DNA of 6,476 nucleotides from an uncultured Collinsella sp. (GCA_900544205.1 UQUG01000086.1:1-6476); one strand, 5' to 3'; positions 1 to 5,422 are shown, counted from the stretch's first letter. Notes: generated from the sequence alone by a model not told the origin. A program made the numbers and translations.

Positions 1-45
1 GCGGTCGGCGGGGCCATTGTGGCTCTTGACAGCGGATTGGGTCAT
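1..45 (-). CDS. Possible start of an unidentified gene, cut by window edge
   Basis: An ATG at 45-43 opens a reading frame that stays open to the window edge. The visible 15 residues are MTQSAVKSHNGPADR, too few to identify a family. It would be the next gene after lacC in the same direction. The case is weak: there is no clear Shine-Dalgarno motif upstream of the ATG, only a GGCGGG that belongs to the base of the long hairpin at 57-149. The lac pathway proteins lacD, lacE and lacG do not usually start like this. It may be a real gene, or a chance open frame. Confidence 0.25.
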   Translation of the reverse strand, partial: MTQSAVKSHNGPADR

Positions 46-56
46 ATGAGCGAAAG

Positions 57-149
57 CCCGCCAAAGCGAGCAAGGTGCCTTGAAGCGAGGCGGCATTGAC
101 CTTCTGGTCACGCCGTCGAAGCTGAAAGGCAGATTGCCGCTCTGGCGGG
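57..149 (-). repeat. Long imperfect hairpin (93 nt) downstream of lacC
   Basis: The segment folds end to end into one hairpin with about 34 base pairs. Paired blocks are 57-68 with 138-149 (12 bp), 70-73 with 134-137, 76-81 with 126-131, 84-86 with 121-123, 91-94 with 112-115 and 97-101 with 106-110, closed by a 4-nt loop. The pair 64/142 is A-C read on the plus strand but a G-U wobble read on the minus strand, which favours folding in the transcript running out of lacC. It lacks a T-run after the stem, so it is not a classical terminator. It could be a REP-like palindromic element, an mRNA-stabilising structure or a small structured RNA. A similar-sized hairpin lies at 2304-2396. Confidence 0.6.
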
Positions 150-165
150 TTTGCAGCGTCGGCTG

Positions 166-193
166 GTTACGCGGTTTGGTAAAACCGCGTAAC
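166..193 (-). terminator. Perfect 12-bp stem-loop just after the lacC stop
   Basis: The arms GTTACGCGGTTT (166-177) and AAACCGCGTAAC (182-193) are exact complements around a 4-nt loop. In the direction of lacC transcription the stem starts one base after the TAG stop codon. No U-tract follows the stem, so efficient intrinsic termination is doubtful. It may instead protect the 3' end of the lacC message or act with the long hairpin just beyond it. The stem itself is certain; the role is inferred from position. Confidence 0.4.
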
Positions 194-194
194 T

Positions 195-1130
195 CTAAAG
201 CTCCGTTACTTCAACGCTGTTGTAGACCTCGTCCCAGCGATCCATGACCAGGTGGCCGGTCTTGGGATCCATGGCGTTAAGCTTGCCGCAGGTATTGGCG
301 GTCTTGAGCACCGTGACGTCGTCGGCACCAGCAGCAATCGCATGCGCAAAGCCGGCGATGGTCGAGTCGCCGGAACCCGTCGCGTTCACAGCCGCAATCG
401 CGGGCGTCTTGGCGCGGAACGCACGGCCCTCATGGAAGCCCACCGAACCGGCAGCGCCCATCGAAACGACAACCCAGGGAATACCGGCAAAGCGGCCATC
501 GGCGGCAAGCGCCTCGCGCAGGGCATCGACATCATCGGTCGTAAAGGACGTACCCAGCAGGCCGTTGATCTCGGTCAGGTTGGGCTTTACGAGCTCAGGC
601 TTAGCGTCGGACTCCAGCGCGGCCTCCAGCGATGCACCCGAGGTGTCGAGCAGCACCTTGGCGCCCGCCTCCTCGGCGATCTTGACGAGCTCGGCATAGT
701 AGCCGGCATCGACACCACGCGGCAGCGAGCCCGAAAGCGTCACAACGTCCGCCTTCGCTGCGAGCTCGGCAAACTTGGCCGTAAAGGCCTCGAGCTCGGC
801 CGGGGCGATCTGCGGGCCGCTCTCCAAAAGCTCGGTCTGATTACCCTCGTGCAGAATATTCAGGCAAATGCGCGTCTCACCGGCGATGGGCACAAAGTCG
901 TTCTTGACGCCATCGGCATCCATGAGCTCGGCCATATAGGCACCCATGTGTCCGCCGAGCAGACCGGTCGCGAGCACATCGTCGCCCAACTGCAGCAGCA
1001 CACGGCTCACGTTGAGGCCCTTGCCGCCAGCGGTCTTTTCGGGCGTCACACGGTTCACGTCGTCGATGATCAGCTTGTCGAGCTGATAGCGCGTATCAAT
1101 CGACGGGTTCATGGTAACGGTCAGAATCAT
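195..1130 (-). CDS. lacC: Tagatose-6-phosphate kinase (PfkB family)
   Basis: This cytoplasmic sugar kinase phosphorylates tagatose-6-phosphate with ATP to tagatose-1,6-bisphosphate, the third step of the tagatose-6-phosphate pathway. The 311-residue length is normal for LacC. Visible PfkB features are the N-terminal strand MILTVTMNPSID, the first signature GGKGLNVSR (35-43), GSLPRG (134-139), KPNLTE (182-187) and the second signature around NATGSGDS (249-256), where Asp255 is the expected catalytic base. The start at 1130 is chosen because AGGAG lies 6 bases upstream and the family N-terminus begins there; the open frame runs 72 codons further upstream but that stretch overlaps lacX and looks nothing like a kinase. 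It follows lacX after 55 bases with no terminator, so the two are probably cotranscribed. 1-phosphofructokinase (FruK) is the closest alternative, but lacA and lacB next door make LacC much more likely. Confidence 0.9.
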   Translation of the reverse strand: MILTVTMNPSIDTRYQLDKLIIDDVNRVTPEKTAGGKGLNVSRVLLQLGDDVLATGLLGGHMGAYMAELMDADGVKNDFVPIAGETRICLNILHEGNQTELLESGPQIAPAELEAFTAKFAELAAKADVVTLSGSLPRGVDAGYYAELVKIAEEAGAKVLLDTSGASLEAALESDAKPELVKPNLTEINGLLGTSFTTDDVDALREALAADGRFAGIPWVVVSMGAAGSVGFHEGRAFRAKTPAIAAVNATGSGDSTIAGFAHAIAAGADDVTVLKTANTCGKLNAMDPKTGHLVMDRWDEVYNSVEVTEL

Positions 1131-1185
1131 GTTGAACTCCTGTTCCGGGGCACGACACGCGCGGCCCCAAACATACGATAGCTCG

Positions 1186-2067
1186 TTAAAGGATCTCGAT
1201 CTCAAAGCCACGGGTGACGGTCTCCCCCGGCTTGGCAACCAGGCAGCCACGCTTGTGCTCCAGAATATCGTCCTCGTCGGAGCAGGTGGACAGGCCGCCC
1301 CACGGTTCCACAGCCACAAAGTCGCCCTCGGGCTTGCTCCACACAATCAGGTATGGCATATCGGGGAACGTCAGGCGCACGCCCTTGTCCTCGGTCTTCT
1401 TGGTCAGCGTAACCACGCGGCTCTCGAGCACGTCAAAGATGGTCTCCGCGAAGTCAAAGAGTTCGTGGGTCAGCGGCAGGTCATGGCCAACCATCGGGTT
1501 CTTGCTGCGACGCTCAACATCAATCAGGCCCGTCGAGGGAACGGCAGTACAGAGCTCGGCGGCCTCGCGCTGCTCAAAACGGAGCTCGTAGTCGTCATAG
1601 GACTCGCCCTCGTCGAGCGGGCACTTAAAGCCAGGGTGACCGCCCACAAAGAATGGCATGTCCTCGGTGCCCTCATTGGTCACCTCGTACGAAACGGCCA
1701 CCTTTGCCGCATCGATCGTGTAACGAGCAACGATCTTAAACGGATACGGGTACTGCTCGAGCAACTCGGCATGGTCGGCAGAGCTTAGGCTCAGCGCAAC
1801 CATGTTGTCGCTCTGCTCCTCGAGCTTCCACTCCTGTTTGCGCGCAAAGCCGTGGCGGGCGAGCTTAACCTCGCGGCCGCCCATGGTCATTGCGCGACCG
1901 TCACGAAGACCGCCGCAGATCGGGAAGCAAATGGGTGCCTGGCCCGACCAGACCGCCGGGTCACCCTGCCACAGGTACTCACGGCCGTAGGCCGCAATAG
2001 AAGTGAACGACCCGCCCGCCGTGCTCAGTGCTACGCGGATAGAACCGTTATCAAGAACAAACTCCAT
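1186..2067 (-). CDS. lacX: Aldose 1-epimerase family protein, LacX type
   Basis: This is a 293-residue galactose-mutarotase-fold protein, predicted to interconvert alpha and beta anomers of a sugar or sugar phosphate in the cytoplasm. Key features are the N-terminal sugar-pocket region YLWQGDPAVWSGQAPICFPI (31-50), His72 in HGFAR, the presumed catalytic His144 in GGHPGF and the presumed catalytic Glu254 in VEPWGG. These are the conserved positions of the family, and lacX genes are known companions of lac operons. I place the start at 2067 (MEFVLDNGSIRV) because GGAAGG lies 5 bases upstream; an in-frame ATG at 2100 would add 11 residues and overlap no better ribosome binding site. The gene sits between lacB and lacC, separated from lacB by 377 bases of structured DNA and from lacC by 55 bases. 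The exact substrate cannot be read from sequence. Confidence 0.85.
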   Translation of the reverse strand: MEFVLDNGSIRVALSTAGGSFTSIAAYGREYLWQGDPAVWSGQAPICFPICGGLRDGRAMTMGGREVKLARHGFARKQEWKLEEQSDNMVALSLSSADHAELLEQYPYPFKIVARYTIDAAKVAVSYEVTNEGTEDMPFFVGGHPGFKCPLDEGESYDDYELRFEQREAAELCTAVPSTGLIDVERRSKNPMVGHDLPLTHELFDFAETIFDVLESRVVTLTKKTEDKGVRLTFPDMPYLIVWSKPEGDFVAVEPWGGLSTCSDEDDILEHKRGCLVAKPGETVTRGFEIEIL

Positions 2068-2303
2068 AGGAGCCTTCCCTTTCTTACGACAGCCCGCCAA
2101 GTCAATAGGGCTGATAGAAAACCGGCCCGCGCCCCCTCACAGAAACGCGAGCCGTCAATTGAAAAGCTGCAAATCGCCAAGTACAGCCAAGAGCGAAGCA
2201 CTCAAGCCAAGCAAGCAAACGTGTTATCGGAGCAGCTCGCCGTACCAGAACACTTCGCAACAACAGGGGCGATCTCACAGGTCACTCAAACGTCAGCGAG
2301 CGA
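2068..2303. other. Gap between the lacB 3' hairpins and lacX
   Basis: No credible gene was found on either strand of this part of the 377-base gap; the open frames here lack ribosome binding sites and familiar motifs. On the minus strand it would form the 5' leader of lacX, ending in a ribosome binding site at about 2073-2078. Around 2171-2220 there is a run of short CTTGGC/CTTGC-like repeats (minus strand). At 2248-2262 GAACA and CAACA are spaced 10 bases apart, a weak echo of the operator-like sites before lacA and lacF. I see no convincing -35/-10 pair, so whether lacX-lacC has its own promoter is open. Confidence 0.5.
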
Positions 2304-2396
2304 CGCTCAGGTGCCCTAGGTCGCCGCGAAAGAGGAGCGACGCGTACTTCATGTACGCGAGCGACGGTTTGAGCGGCGAGATGGGGTGCCTGAGCG
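2304..2396 (-). repeat. Long imperfect hairpin (93 nt) between lacB and lacX
   Basis: Paired blocks are 2304-2311 with 2389-2396 (8 bp, CGCTCAGG/CCTGAGCG), 2312-2318 with 2382-2388 (7 pairs including G-T wobbles), 2321-2327 with 2373-2379 (7 bp) and, at the tip, 2341-2347 with 2353-2359 (CGCGTAC/GTACGCG) closed by a 5-nt loop. Two 13-nt unpaired sides separate the tip from the lower stem. There is no U-run beside it. Its span of 93 nt equals that of the hairpin at 57-149. It may be a REP-like intergenic element or an RNA structure that tunes expression of lacX-lacC relative to lacA-lacB. Confidence 0.55.
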
Positions 2397-2412
2397 CCGC
2401 GCAGCGTCGACC

Positions 2413-2441
2413 GGTCCGGCGTTCGGCAGAACGCCGGAACC
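2413..2441 (-). terminator. Stem-loop just after the lacB stop
   Basis: The arms TCCGGCGTTC (2415-2424) and GAACGCCGGA (2429-2438) pair perfectly over 10 bp around a 4-nt loop, and two more G-C pairs can form beyond a bulged base. It begins about 4-7 bases after the lacB stop codon in the direction of transcription. As with the stem-loop after lacC, no U-tract follows. It could slow or partly stop transcription, or protect the lacA-lacB message from 3' exonucleases. Confidence 0.4.
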
Positions 2442-2444
2442 TAA

Positions 2445-2969
2445 TTAGTCATGGTATTCGCCGCGGTCCCACTTCTCGAGGAACTCGTCAAAGAAGTGCG
2501 GGTCAGCCTGAGCCTCGGCGTCGGCCTTATTGCAGGCATCGATCTTGGCGATCAGGGCGTCGTGCTCGGGAGTCTTCTCGTAGGGCTCCTCCAGGAAGGC
2601 AAGCATGATATCGGCCATCAGGAACTCGCCGGTGATCTTGCCACCAAAGCCCACGATGTTGGCGTTGAGCTCGCGACGGGCATAGAGGGCAGAGGTCATG
2701 TCGCGGACCAGGGCGCAACGGGCGCCGGGAACCTTGTTGACAGCGTTGGTGATGCCAATGCCGGTACCGCACAGAGCAACGCCAAAATCGGCCTTACCGC
2801 TGGCGACGGCCTCGCCCACGGCCTTGCCGTAGATAGGGTAATGCGTACGGGTGTGGCTGTAGGTGCCGCAGTCGAGCACCTTGTAGCCAGCCTGCTCCAG
2901 GCGGTCGGCCAGATAGATCTTCTCGTCCGTAACGATATGGTCGCAACCGATTGCGATGGTCTTCTTCAT
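2445..2969 (-). CDS. lacB: Galactose-6-phosphate isomerase subunit LacB
   Basis: LacB pairs with LacA to isomerise galactose-6-phosphate to tagatose-6-phosphate in the cytoplasm. The protein belongs to the RpiB/LacAB family and has 174 residues, close to the usual 171. It shows the substrate-binding GCDH at 8-11, RTHYPI at 41-46, the active-site loop CGTGIGI with Cys67, and a C-terminus DPHFFDEFLEKWDRGEYHD (156-174) that I recall as nearly invariant in LacB proteins of staphylococci and streptococci. Cys67 corresponds to the catalytic cysteine near residue 65 of those proteins. AGGA lies 7 bases before the ATG. The gene starts 63 bases after lacA stops, with no terminator between, so the pair is surely cotranscribed. 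Its stop is followed at once by a stem-loop. Confidence 0.95.
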   Translation of the reverse strand: MKKTIAIGCDHIVTDEKIYLADRLEQAGYKVLDCGTYSHTRTHYPIYGKAVGEAVASGKADFGVALCGTGIGITNAVNKVPGARCALVRDMTSALYARRELNANIVGFGGKITGEFLMADIMLAFLEEPYEKTPEHDALIAKIDACNKADAEAQADPHFFDEFLEKWDRGEYHD

Positions 2970-3032
2970 CAGAACGTCCTTTCGTCTGAATTCACAAGTT
3001 GAGGTAGAAGTTCGAGTTCTCGGTGGCTCTCG

Positions 3033-3461
3033 TTAGGCCATCTTGTTGAGCATGTCGACACGGATCTGGTGACGGCCGCCGGCGTACTGGGCGCGCAGGA
3101 ACTCACGGGCGATCTTCTTGGCGACCTCGGTGCCCACAACGCCCGGGCCCATGGTGACCATGCGCGAGCCGTTGTGCTCGCGGGTCATGTAGGCGGAACG
3201 CTCGTCGGAAATGTTGGCGACGACCATGCCCTTGATCTTGACGGCGGCCATATAGGAGCCGACGCCGTACTTATCGAATGCGAAGCCCTGGGAATCCTTG
3301 TGCTCCAGCAGGTCCTTGGCAACGGCGGTCGCGGAATCGACAAAGTCCGCGGCAGGGGTCTCGGAATAGTCGACGACCTCGTGACCGTCGGCGATGAGCA
3401 TCTCCTTGATGGACTCCTTCATCGACATACCGTCGGCATCGGAAGCGATTACAACCCTCAT
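3033..3461 (-). CDS. lacA: Galactose-6-phosphate isomerase subunit LacA
   Basis: LacA is the partner subunit of LacB in galactose-6-phosphate isomerase. It has 142 residues, the usual length. Family landmarks are ASDADG (6-11), the lid region GVGSYMAAVKIKGM (66-79), SDERSAYMTREHN (85-97) and the C-terminal GGRHQIRVDMLNKMA. It lacks the catalytic cysteine of LacB at the equivalent loop (FDKYGVG), but keeps His96 in the EHN motif, which LacB lacks. This matches the known arrangement in which the active site is shared between the two subunits. The start at 3461 has an excellent AAGGAGG 5 bases upstream. It is the first gene of the lacA-lacB unit, and the 307 bases before it carry operator-like repeats. 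Confidence 0.95.
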   Translation of the reverse strand: MRVVIASDADGMSMKESIKEMLIADGHEVVDYSETPAADFVDSATAVAKDLLEHKDSQGFAFDKYGVGSYMAAVKIKGMVVANISDERSAYMTREHNGSRMVTMGPGVVGTEVAKKIAREFLRAQYAGGRHQIRVDMLNKMA

Positions 3462-3514
3462 GACATCCTCCTTGAGAGATACGCAGGTGCGTAGTTCCTG
3501 TTTGGAAGTGTTGA

Positions 3515-3535
3515 ATCGCGTTCAGGTCCGGGCAT
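3515..3535 (-). promoter_or_regulatory. Leader motif shared with lacF
   Basis: On the plus strand ATCGCGT (3515-3521) and CCGGGCAT (3528-3535) are separated by six bases, TCAGGT. The same two blocks lie back to back at 5423-5437, before lacF. Both copies are in the same orientation relative to the gene downstream. The role is unknown; it may be part of an untranslated leader or a binding site. Confidence 0.3.
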
Positions 3536-3555
3536 CTGAACGTGCGGTTCTTCAC

Positions 3556-3585
3556 TGTTCGTGTTTATTTGAACACATTCGAACA
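3556..3585 (-). promoter_or_regulatory. Operator-like site before lacA
   Basis: The core TTTGAACACATTCGAACA (3568-3585) holds two direct GAACA repeats exactly 10 bases apart. A third, inverted copy, TGTTCG at 3556-3561, forms a perfect inverted repeat with CGAACA at 3580-3585. The same core with only three changes occurs before lacF at 5553-5570. TTCG/CGAA half-sites recall DeoR-family operators such as that of GlpR, and the classical lac regulator of tagatose pathways, LacR, is a DeoR-family protein. That link is inference; no such regulator is encoded in the window. Confidence 0.5.
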
Positions 3586-3632
3586 TAAACTGCAACAACT
3601 ATTTGTTTATCTTTGTTCTATTTTGAGCAAAT

Positions 3633-3661
3633 ACCGTTCACAGGTGATTGCTGACCGTTTG
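3633..3661 (-). promoter_or_regulatory. Two AACGGT repeats 21 bases apart, before lacA
   Basis: On the minus strand CAAACGGT (3661-3654) and TGAACGGT (3640-3633) are repeated at a spacing of 21 bases, two helical turns. Two perfect TGAACGGT copies at the same spacing lie before lacF (5513-5541), in the opposite orientation relative to the gene. Direct repeats at this spacing are typical of AraC-family and some response-regulator sites. The binding protein is unknown. Confidence 0.4.
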
Positions 3662-3694
3662 GACCCGGCGCGGACGTAGCGACCATGTGTTCAA

Positions 3695-3734
3695 CAAACA
3701 AAAGGGCGGCCGAGAACGTGTCTCGTCCGCCCTT
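3695..3734 (-). terminator. Intrinsic terminator of the membrane protein gene
   Basis: On the minus strand AAGGGCGG (3734-3727) pairs with CCGCCCTT (3709-3702), and after one mismatch CGAGA pairs with TCTCG around a 5-nt loop. The stem is followed by TTTTGTTTGTTG, a proper T-rich tail. It begins 34 bases after the stop of the gene at 3769. Another small hairpin, GATCTT/AAGATC (3744-3758), lies between the stop and the terminator. This isolates the membrane protein gene from lacA. Confidence 0.85.
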
Positions 3735-3768
3735 CTCACGGTTGATCTTCCAAAGATCGCTTTGCCGC

Positions 3769-4791
3769 CTACTCAGACTGCCCGCTCTTCTTGGCATGTT
3801 TGGACGGAGCGCTCAAGAAACGACCCGTCAGATAGTTCGCGGGACCGGAGATATCGATCCCCAGCAGTACGTGTCCTAGCCATAGGAACGCCGCGAGCAC
3901 CAGTAGAGGAATCACACACGAGGTCACGATCATTACGATGACGCCTTCGATGAGGTCGGTCACCTGCTGCACGATCTCGTCGGTCATCTGCTTGGCACCG
4001 CTGGTCACCGACGTAACAAGGCTCGAGGCCCCATCAGTCAACTGCTCGAGCACGTTTTTGGACTCCGTGGCCTCGGATTTTTTCTTGTTCGATTTTGAGC
4101 TGGTCTCGGCTGACTTGTCCGTGGTGTCGGCTGCGTCCGCAGCCTTTTGCTCAGCTTGCTCAATACTTACGCGATACGTTTCATCGACCTTTTGCGACAC
4201 CCATACGCTCGCGGGTACGAGCGCCATGCCGATCACGGCAACCACCAGCACGCGTGTCGCCACACGGCGCAGGACGGCGCTCGTACTCCAGCGCCCGTGA
4301 ATGCCGAGCGACACCGCAAAGAGCACCAACGCAAACGGGATTAAGATGCCCAAGCCAACCGACCACAAAATAGTCAGCAGATATTTCTCTAGGTATAGCA
4401 CGGCAAGCACGATACCAAGGTTGCCTGAAAGCTGTGCGAGCTGCTCGGCGACCGGCGTTCCCGTATCACCAGGCAGCGCGGTAATGCCCGCAGACAGCGC
4501 CACGCACGAGGTCGTGAGCGCCAGTACGTTACCCTTCTTTTGGTCGATGACCTCGATGGTGGAATCCCAAGTTTTGGTATCGGCGAAATGCGGACGAGCT
4601 ACAAAGCCCGACAGCAGCGCCAGTACCACGAGCGCAACGATAAAGCCAATCTGCAGCTTTTTGTTTGCGCACACGACATCGGACAGGCTGGGCTGCAACT
4701 CGGTTACCGTCGTGTGCTCGGTTATCTGGACAGGACGCCCATGAGCCATCTCGTGCGCGTCTCTTTTTTGTATTGACCCGTTATCCGGCAT
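3769..4791 (-). CDS. Uncharacterised multi-pass membrane protein
   Basis: I do not recognise a function. The 340-residue protein has a hydrophilic N-terminus (1-45), a clear membrane segment at about 46-65, a weaker hydrophobic stretch at 89-107, two segments between about 122 and 163, another at 178-198, and a last hydrophobic block at about 281-311, with a basic tail ending KHAKKSGQSE. Between 205 and 250 lies a polar, low-complexity linker rich in Ala, Asp, Ser, Lys and Glu. Distinctive motifs are ALPGDTGTP (105-113) and LYLEKYLLTI (132-141), which I recall from conserved hypothetical membrane proteins of gut Firmicutes; that memory is unverified. The start at 4791 has a perfect GAGGAGGT 6 bases upstream. 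The gene has its own likely promoter and terminator, so it is probably independent of the lac genes on either side. Confidence 0.85.
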   Translation of the reverse strand: MPDNGSIQKRDAHEMAHGRPVQITEHTTVTELQPSLSDVVCANKKLQIGFIVALVVLALLSGFVARPHFADTKTWDSTIEVIDQKKGNVLALTTSCVALSAGITALPGDTGTPVAEQLAQLSGNLGIVLAVLYLEKYLLTILWSVGLGILIPFALVLFAVSLGIHGRWSTSAVLRRVATRVLVVAVIGMALVPASVWVSQKVDETYRVSIEQAEQKAADAADTTDKSAETSSKSNKKKSEATESKNVLEQLTDGASSLVTSVTSGAKQMTDEIVQQVTDLIEGVIVMIVTSCVIPLLVLAAFLWLGHVLLGIDISGPANYLTGRFLSAPSKHAKKSGQSE

Positions 4792-4829
4792 TTGGATACC
4801 TCCTCAGTCCGGGGCTTAATGCGAAAGGA

Positions 4830-4835
4830 AGTATA
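4830..4835 (-). promoter_or_regulatory. Likely -10 box of the membrane protein gene
   Basis: On the minus strand TATACT lies about 40 bases before the ATG at 4791, a good position for a housekeeping promoter. No strong TTGACA-like box is found at the expected distance; the region upstream reads CCGTTCG followed by a T-run. Evidence is therefore the -10 box and its position only. Confidence 0.4.
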
Positions 4836-4908
4836 CCCACCGAGCAAAAAACGAACGGGAAGACGAACAGAGCGCACCAAGACTGTCCCCAATGACTATC
4901 TCCGGATG

Positions 4909-4975
4909 AGTTGCGGTGGAATAGGGATTGTTTAGCGCCCGCCAGCCCCTATTCAATCCCTATTTCACCGCAACT
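4909..4975. repeat. 22-bp inverted repeat with 23-base loop
   Basis: The arms 4909-4930 and 4954-4975 are complementary over 22 positions with a single mismatch (a G-T wobble on the plus strand), and begin AGTTGCGGTG and end CACCGCAACT. The loop contains a second copy of CCCTATTC (4948-4954), which is an exact complement of GAATAGGG in the left arm (4919-4926), so a competing shorter hairpin is possible. It lies between the lacF terminator and the promoter of the membrane protein gene. Twenty bases beyond it is the motif GACTGTCCCC (4881-4890). It resembles a small mobile palindromic element more than a terminator, since no U-tract follows on either strand. Confidence 0.6.
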
Positions 4976-4988
4976 TGGAGGAGAACAG

Positions 4989-5021
4989 AAAAACCCTGCC
5001 GCGGATAGCGGCAGGGCTTTT
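4989..5021 (-). terminator. Intrinsic terminator of lacF
   Basis: CCCTGCCGC (4994-5002) and GCGGCAGGG (5008-5016) form a perfect 9-bp GC-rich stem with a 5-nt loop. In the lacF direction five T residues follow; on the other strand CTTTT follows, so it could work both ways. The stem starts 32 bases after the lacF stop. No plus-strand gene converges on it, so its job is to end the lacF transcript. Confidence 0.9.
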
Positions 5022-5048
5022 GGAAGGGGACGAGGTTGTGCGGGCTCG

Positions 5049-5387
5049 TTAGGCGAGCTTGGCCTCGAGCGCAGCGATGCGCTTGTAGGCATCGATGGTA
5101 AAGCGGGTCTGCTTCTCCAGAATCATAGTGGTCATGAGAGTATCCTGAGCATGGGCCATGATGAAGGTCATCTCCATCTCGCCACCGCCGGCCTCCTGCG
5201 AAAGCAGCTTGGTCTGCGTGTCGTGGGCACCGATGAGCGCATCGCTGGCATCCTTGTGCAGCTGCTCGGCCTTCTCAAAGTCACCCTCGCGAGCAGCATC
5301 GAGCGCTGCAAGCAGATCGGTCTGGGCGTCACCTGCGTATGCGACGATCTCGAATCCAACCATCGAGATTTCTTCTTTGGTTGCCAT
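5049..5387 (-). CDS. lacF: PTS lactose/cellobiose-specific enzyme IIA
   Basis: This small soluble protein accepts phosphate from HPr and passes it to the IIB domain of a sugar permease, driving uptake and phosphorylation of lactose or a related disaccharide. It has 112 residues, near the family's 103-110. The N-terminal helix contains GFEIVAYAGDA (11-21), and the phosphorylation site is His79 in IMAHAQDTLMTT, with Asp82 matching the metal-binding aspartate of the trimeric Lactococcus protein. AAAGGA lies 7 bases before the ATG. It stands alone: a terminator follows directly and no IIB or IIC gene is in the window. The lacA-lacB neighbourhood and shared upstream motifs favour a lactose role, but the same family also serves chitobiose and cellobiose systems, so the gene symbol is less certain than the family. 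Confidence 0.85.
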   Translation of the reverse strand: MATKEEISMVGFEIVAYAGDAQTDLLAALDAAREGDFEKAEQLHKDASDALIGAHDTQTKLLSQEAGGGEMEMTFIMAHAQDTLMTTMILEKQTRFTIDAYKRIAALEAKLA

Positions 5388-5422
5388 GTTGCGTTCCTTT
5401 CACATATGAACCAATGGAGAGC

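Larger units (their letters stand above)
3462..3694 (-). promoter_or_regulatory. Regulatory region and leader before lacA
   Basis: Most of the 307-base gap between the membrane protein gene and lacA is AT-richer than the genes and holds no coding sequence. From far to near relative to lacA it contains a TGTTCAACA half-site at 3688-3696, two AACGGT repeats (3633-3661), an imperfect inverted repeat TTTGTTC/GAGCAAA (3612-3618, 3625-3631), the GAACA operator-like cluster (3556-3585), an inverted repeat GAAC/GTTC (3538-3550), a leader motif shared with lacF (3515-3535) and a short palindrome TACGCA/TGCGTA (3480-3493) just before the ribosome binding site. A weak promoter, TTGCAG with TCAAAT 17 bases later on the minus strand, would place the operator in its spacer, but neither box is convincing. 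Confidence 0.55.

Noticed and set aside
1147..1168. GGGGC/GCCCC hairpin between lacX and lacC
   Set aside because: Only 5 bp with a 12-base loop and no U-tract; not enough for a terminator.
252..1181. Long plus-strand open frame opposite lacC
   Set aside because: It is the antisense shadow of a clearly functional kinase gene, has no ribosome binding site and shows no family motif.
2245..2262. Third copy of the operator before lacX (GAACA and CAACA 10 bases apart)
   Set aside because: One half-site is altered and the TTT and TCG flanks are missing; too weak to call without comparison to relatives.
2003..2608. 201-codon plus-strand open frame across the lacB-lacX gap
   Set aside because: It crosses the hairpins and the end of lacB in antisense, and the product is a low-complexity Arg/Ser-rich string.
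3512..3524. Catabolite-response-like palindrome TGAACGCGATTCA (minus strand)
   Set aside because: It departs from the cre consensus at two or more conserved positions, so I do not call a CcpA site.
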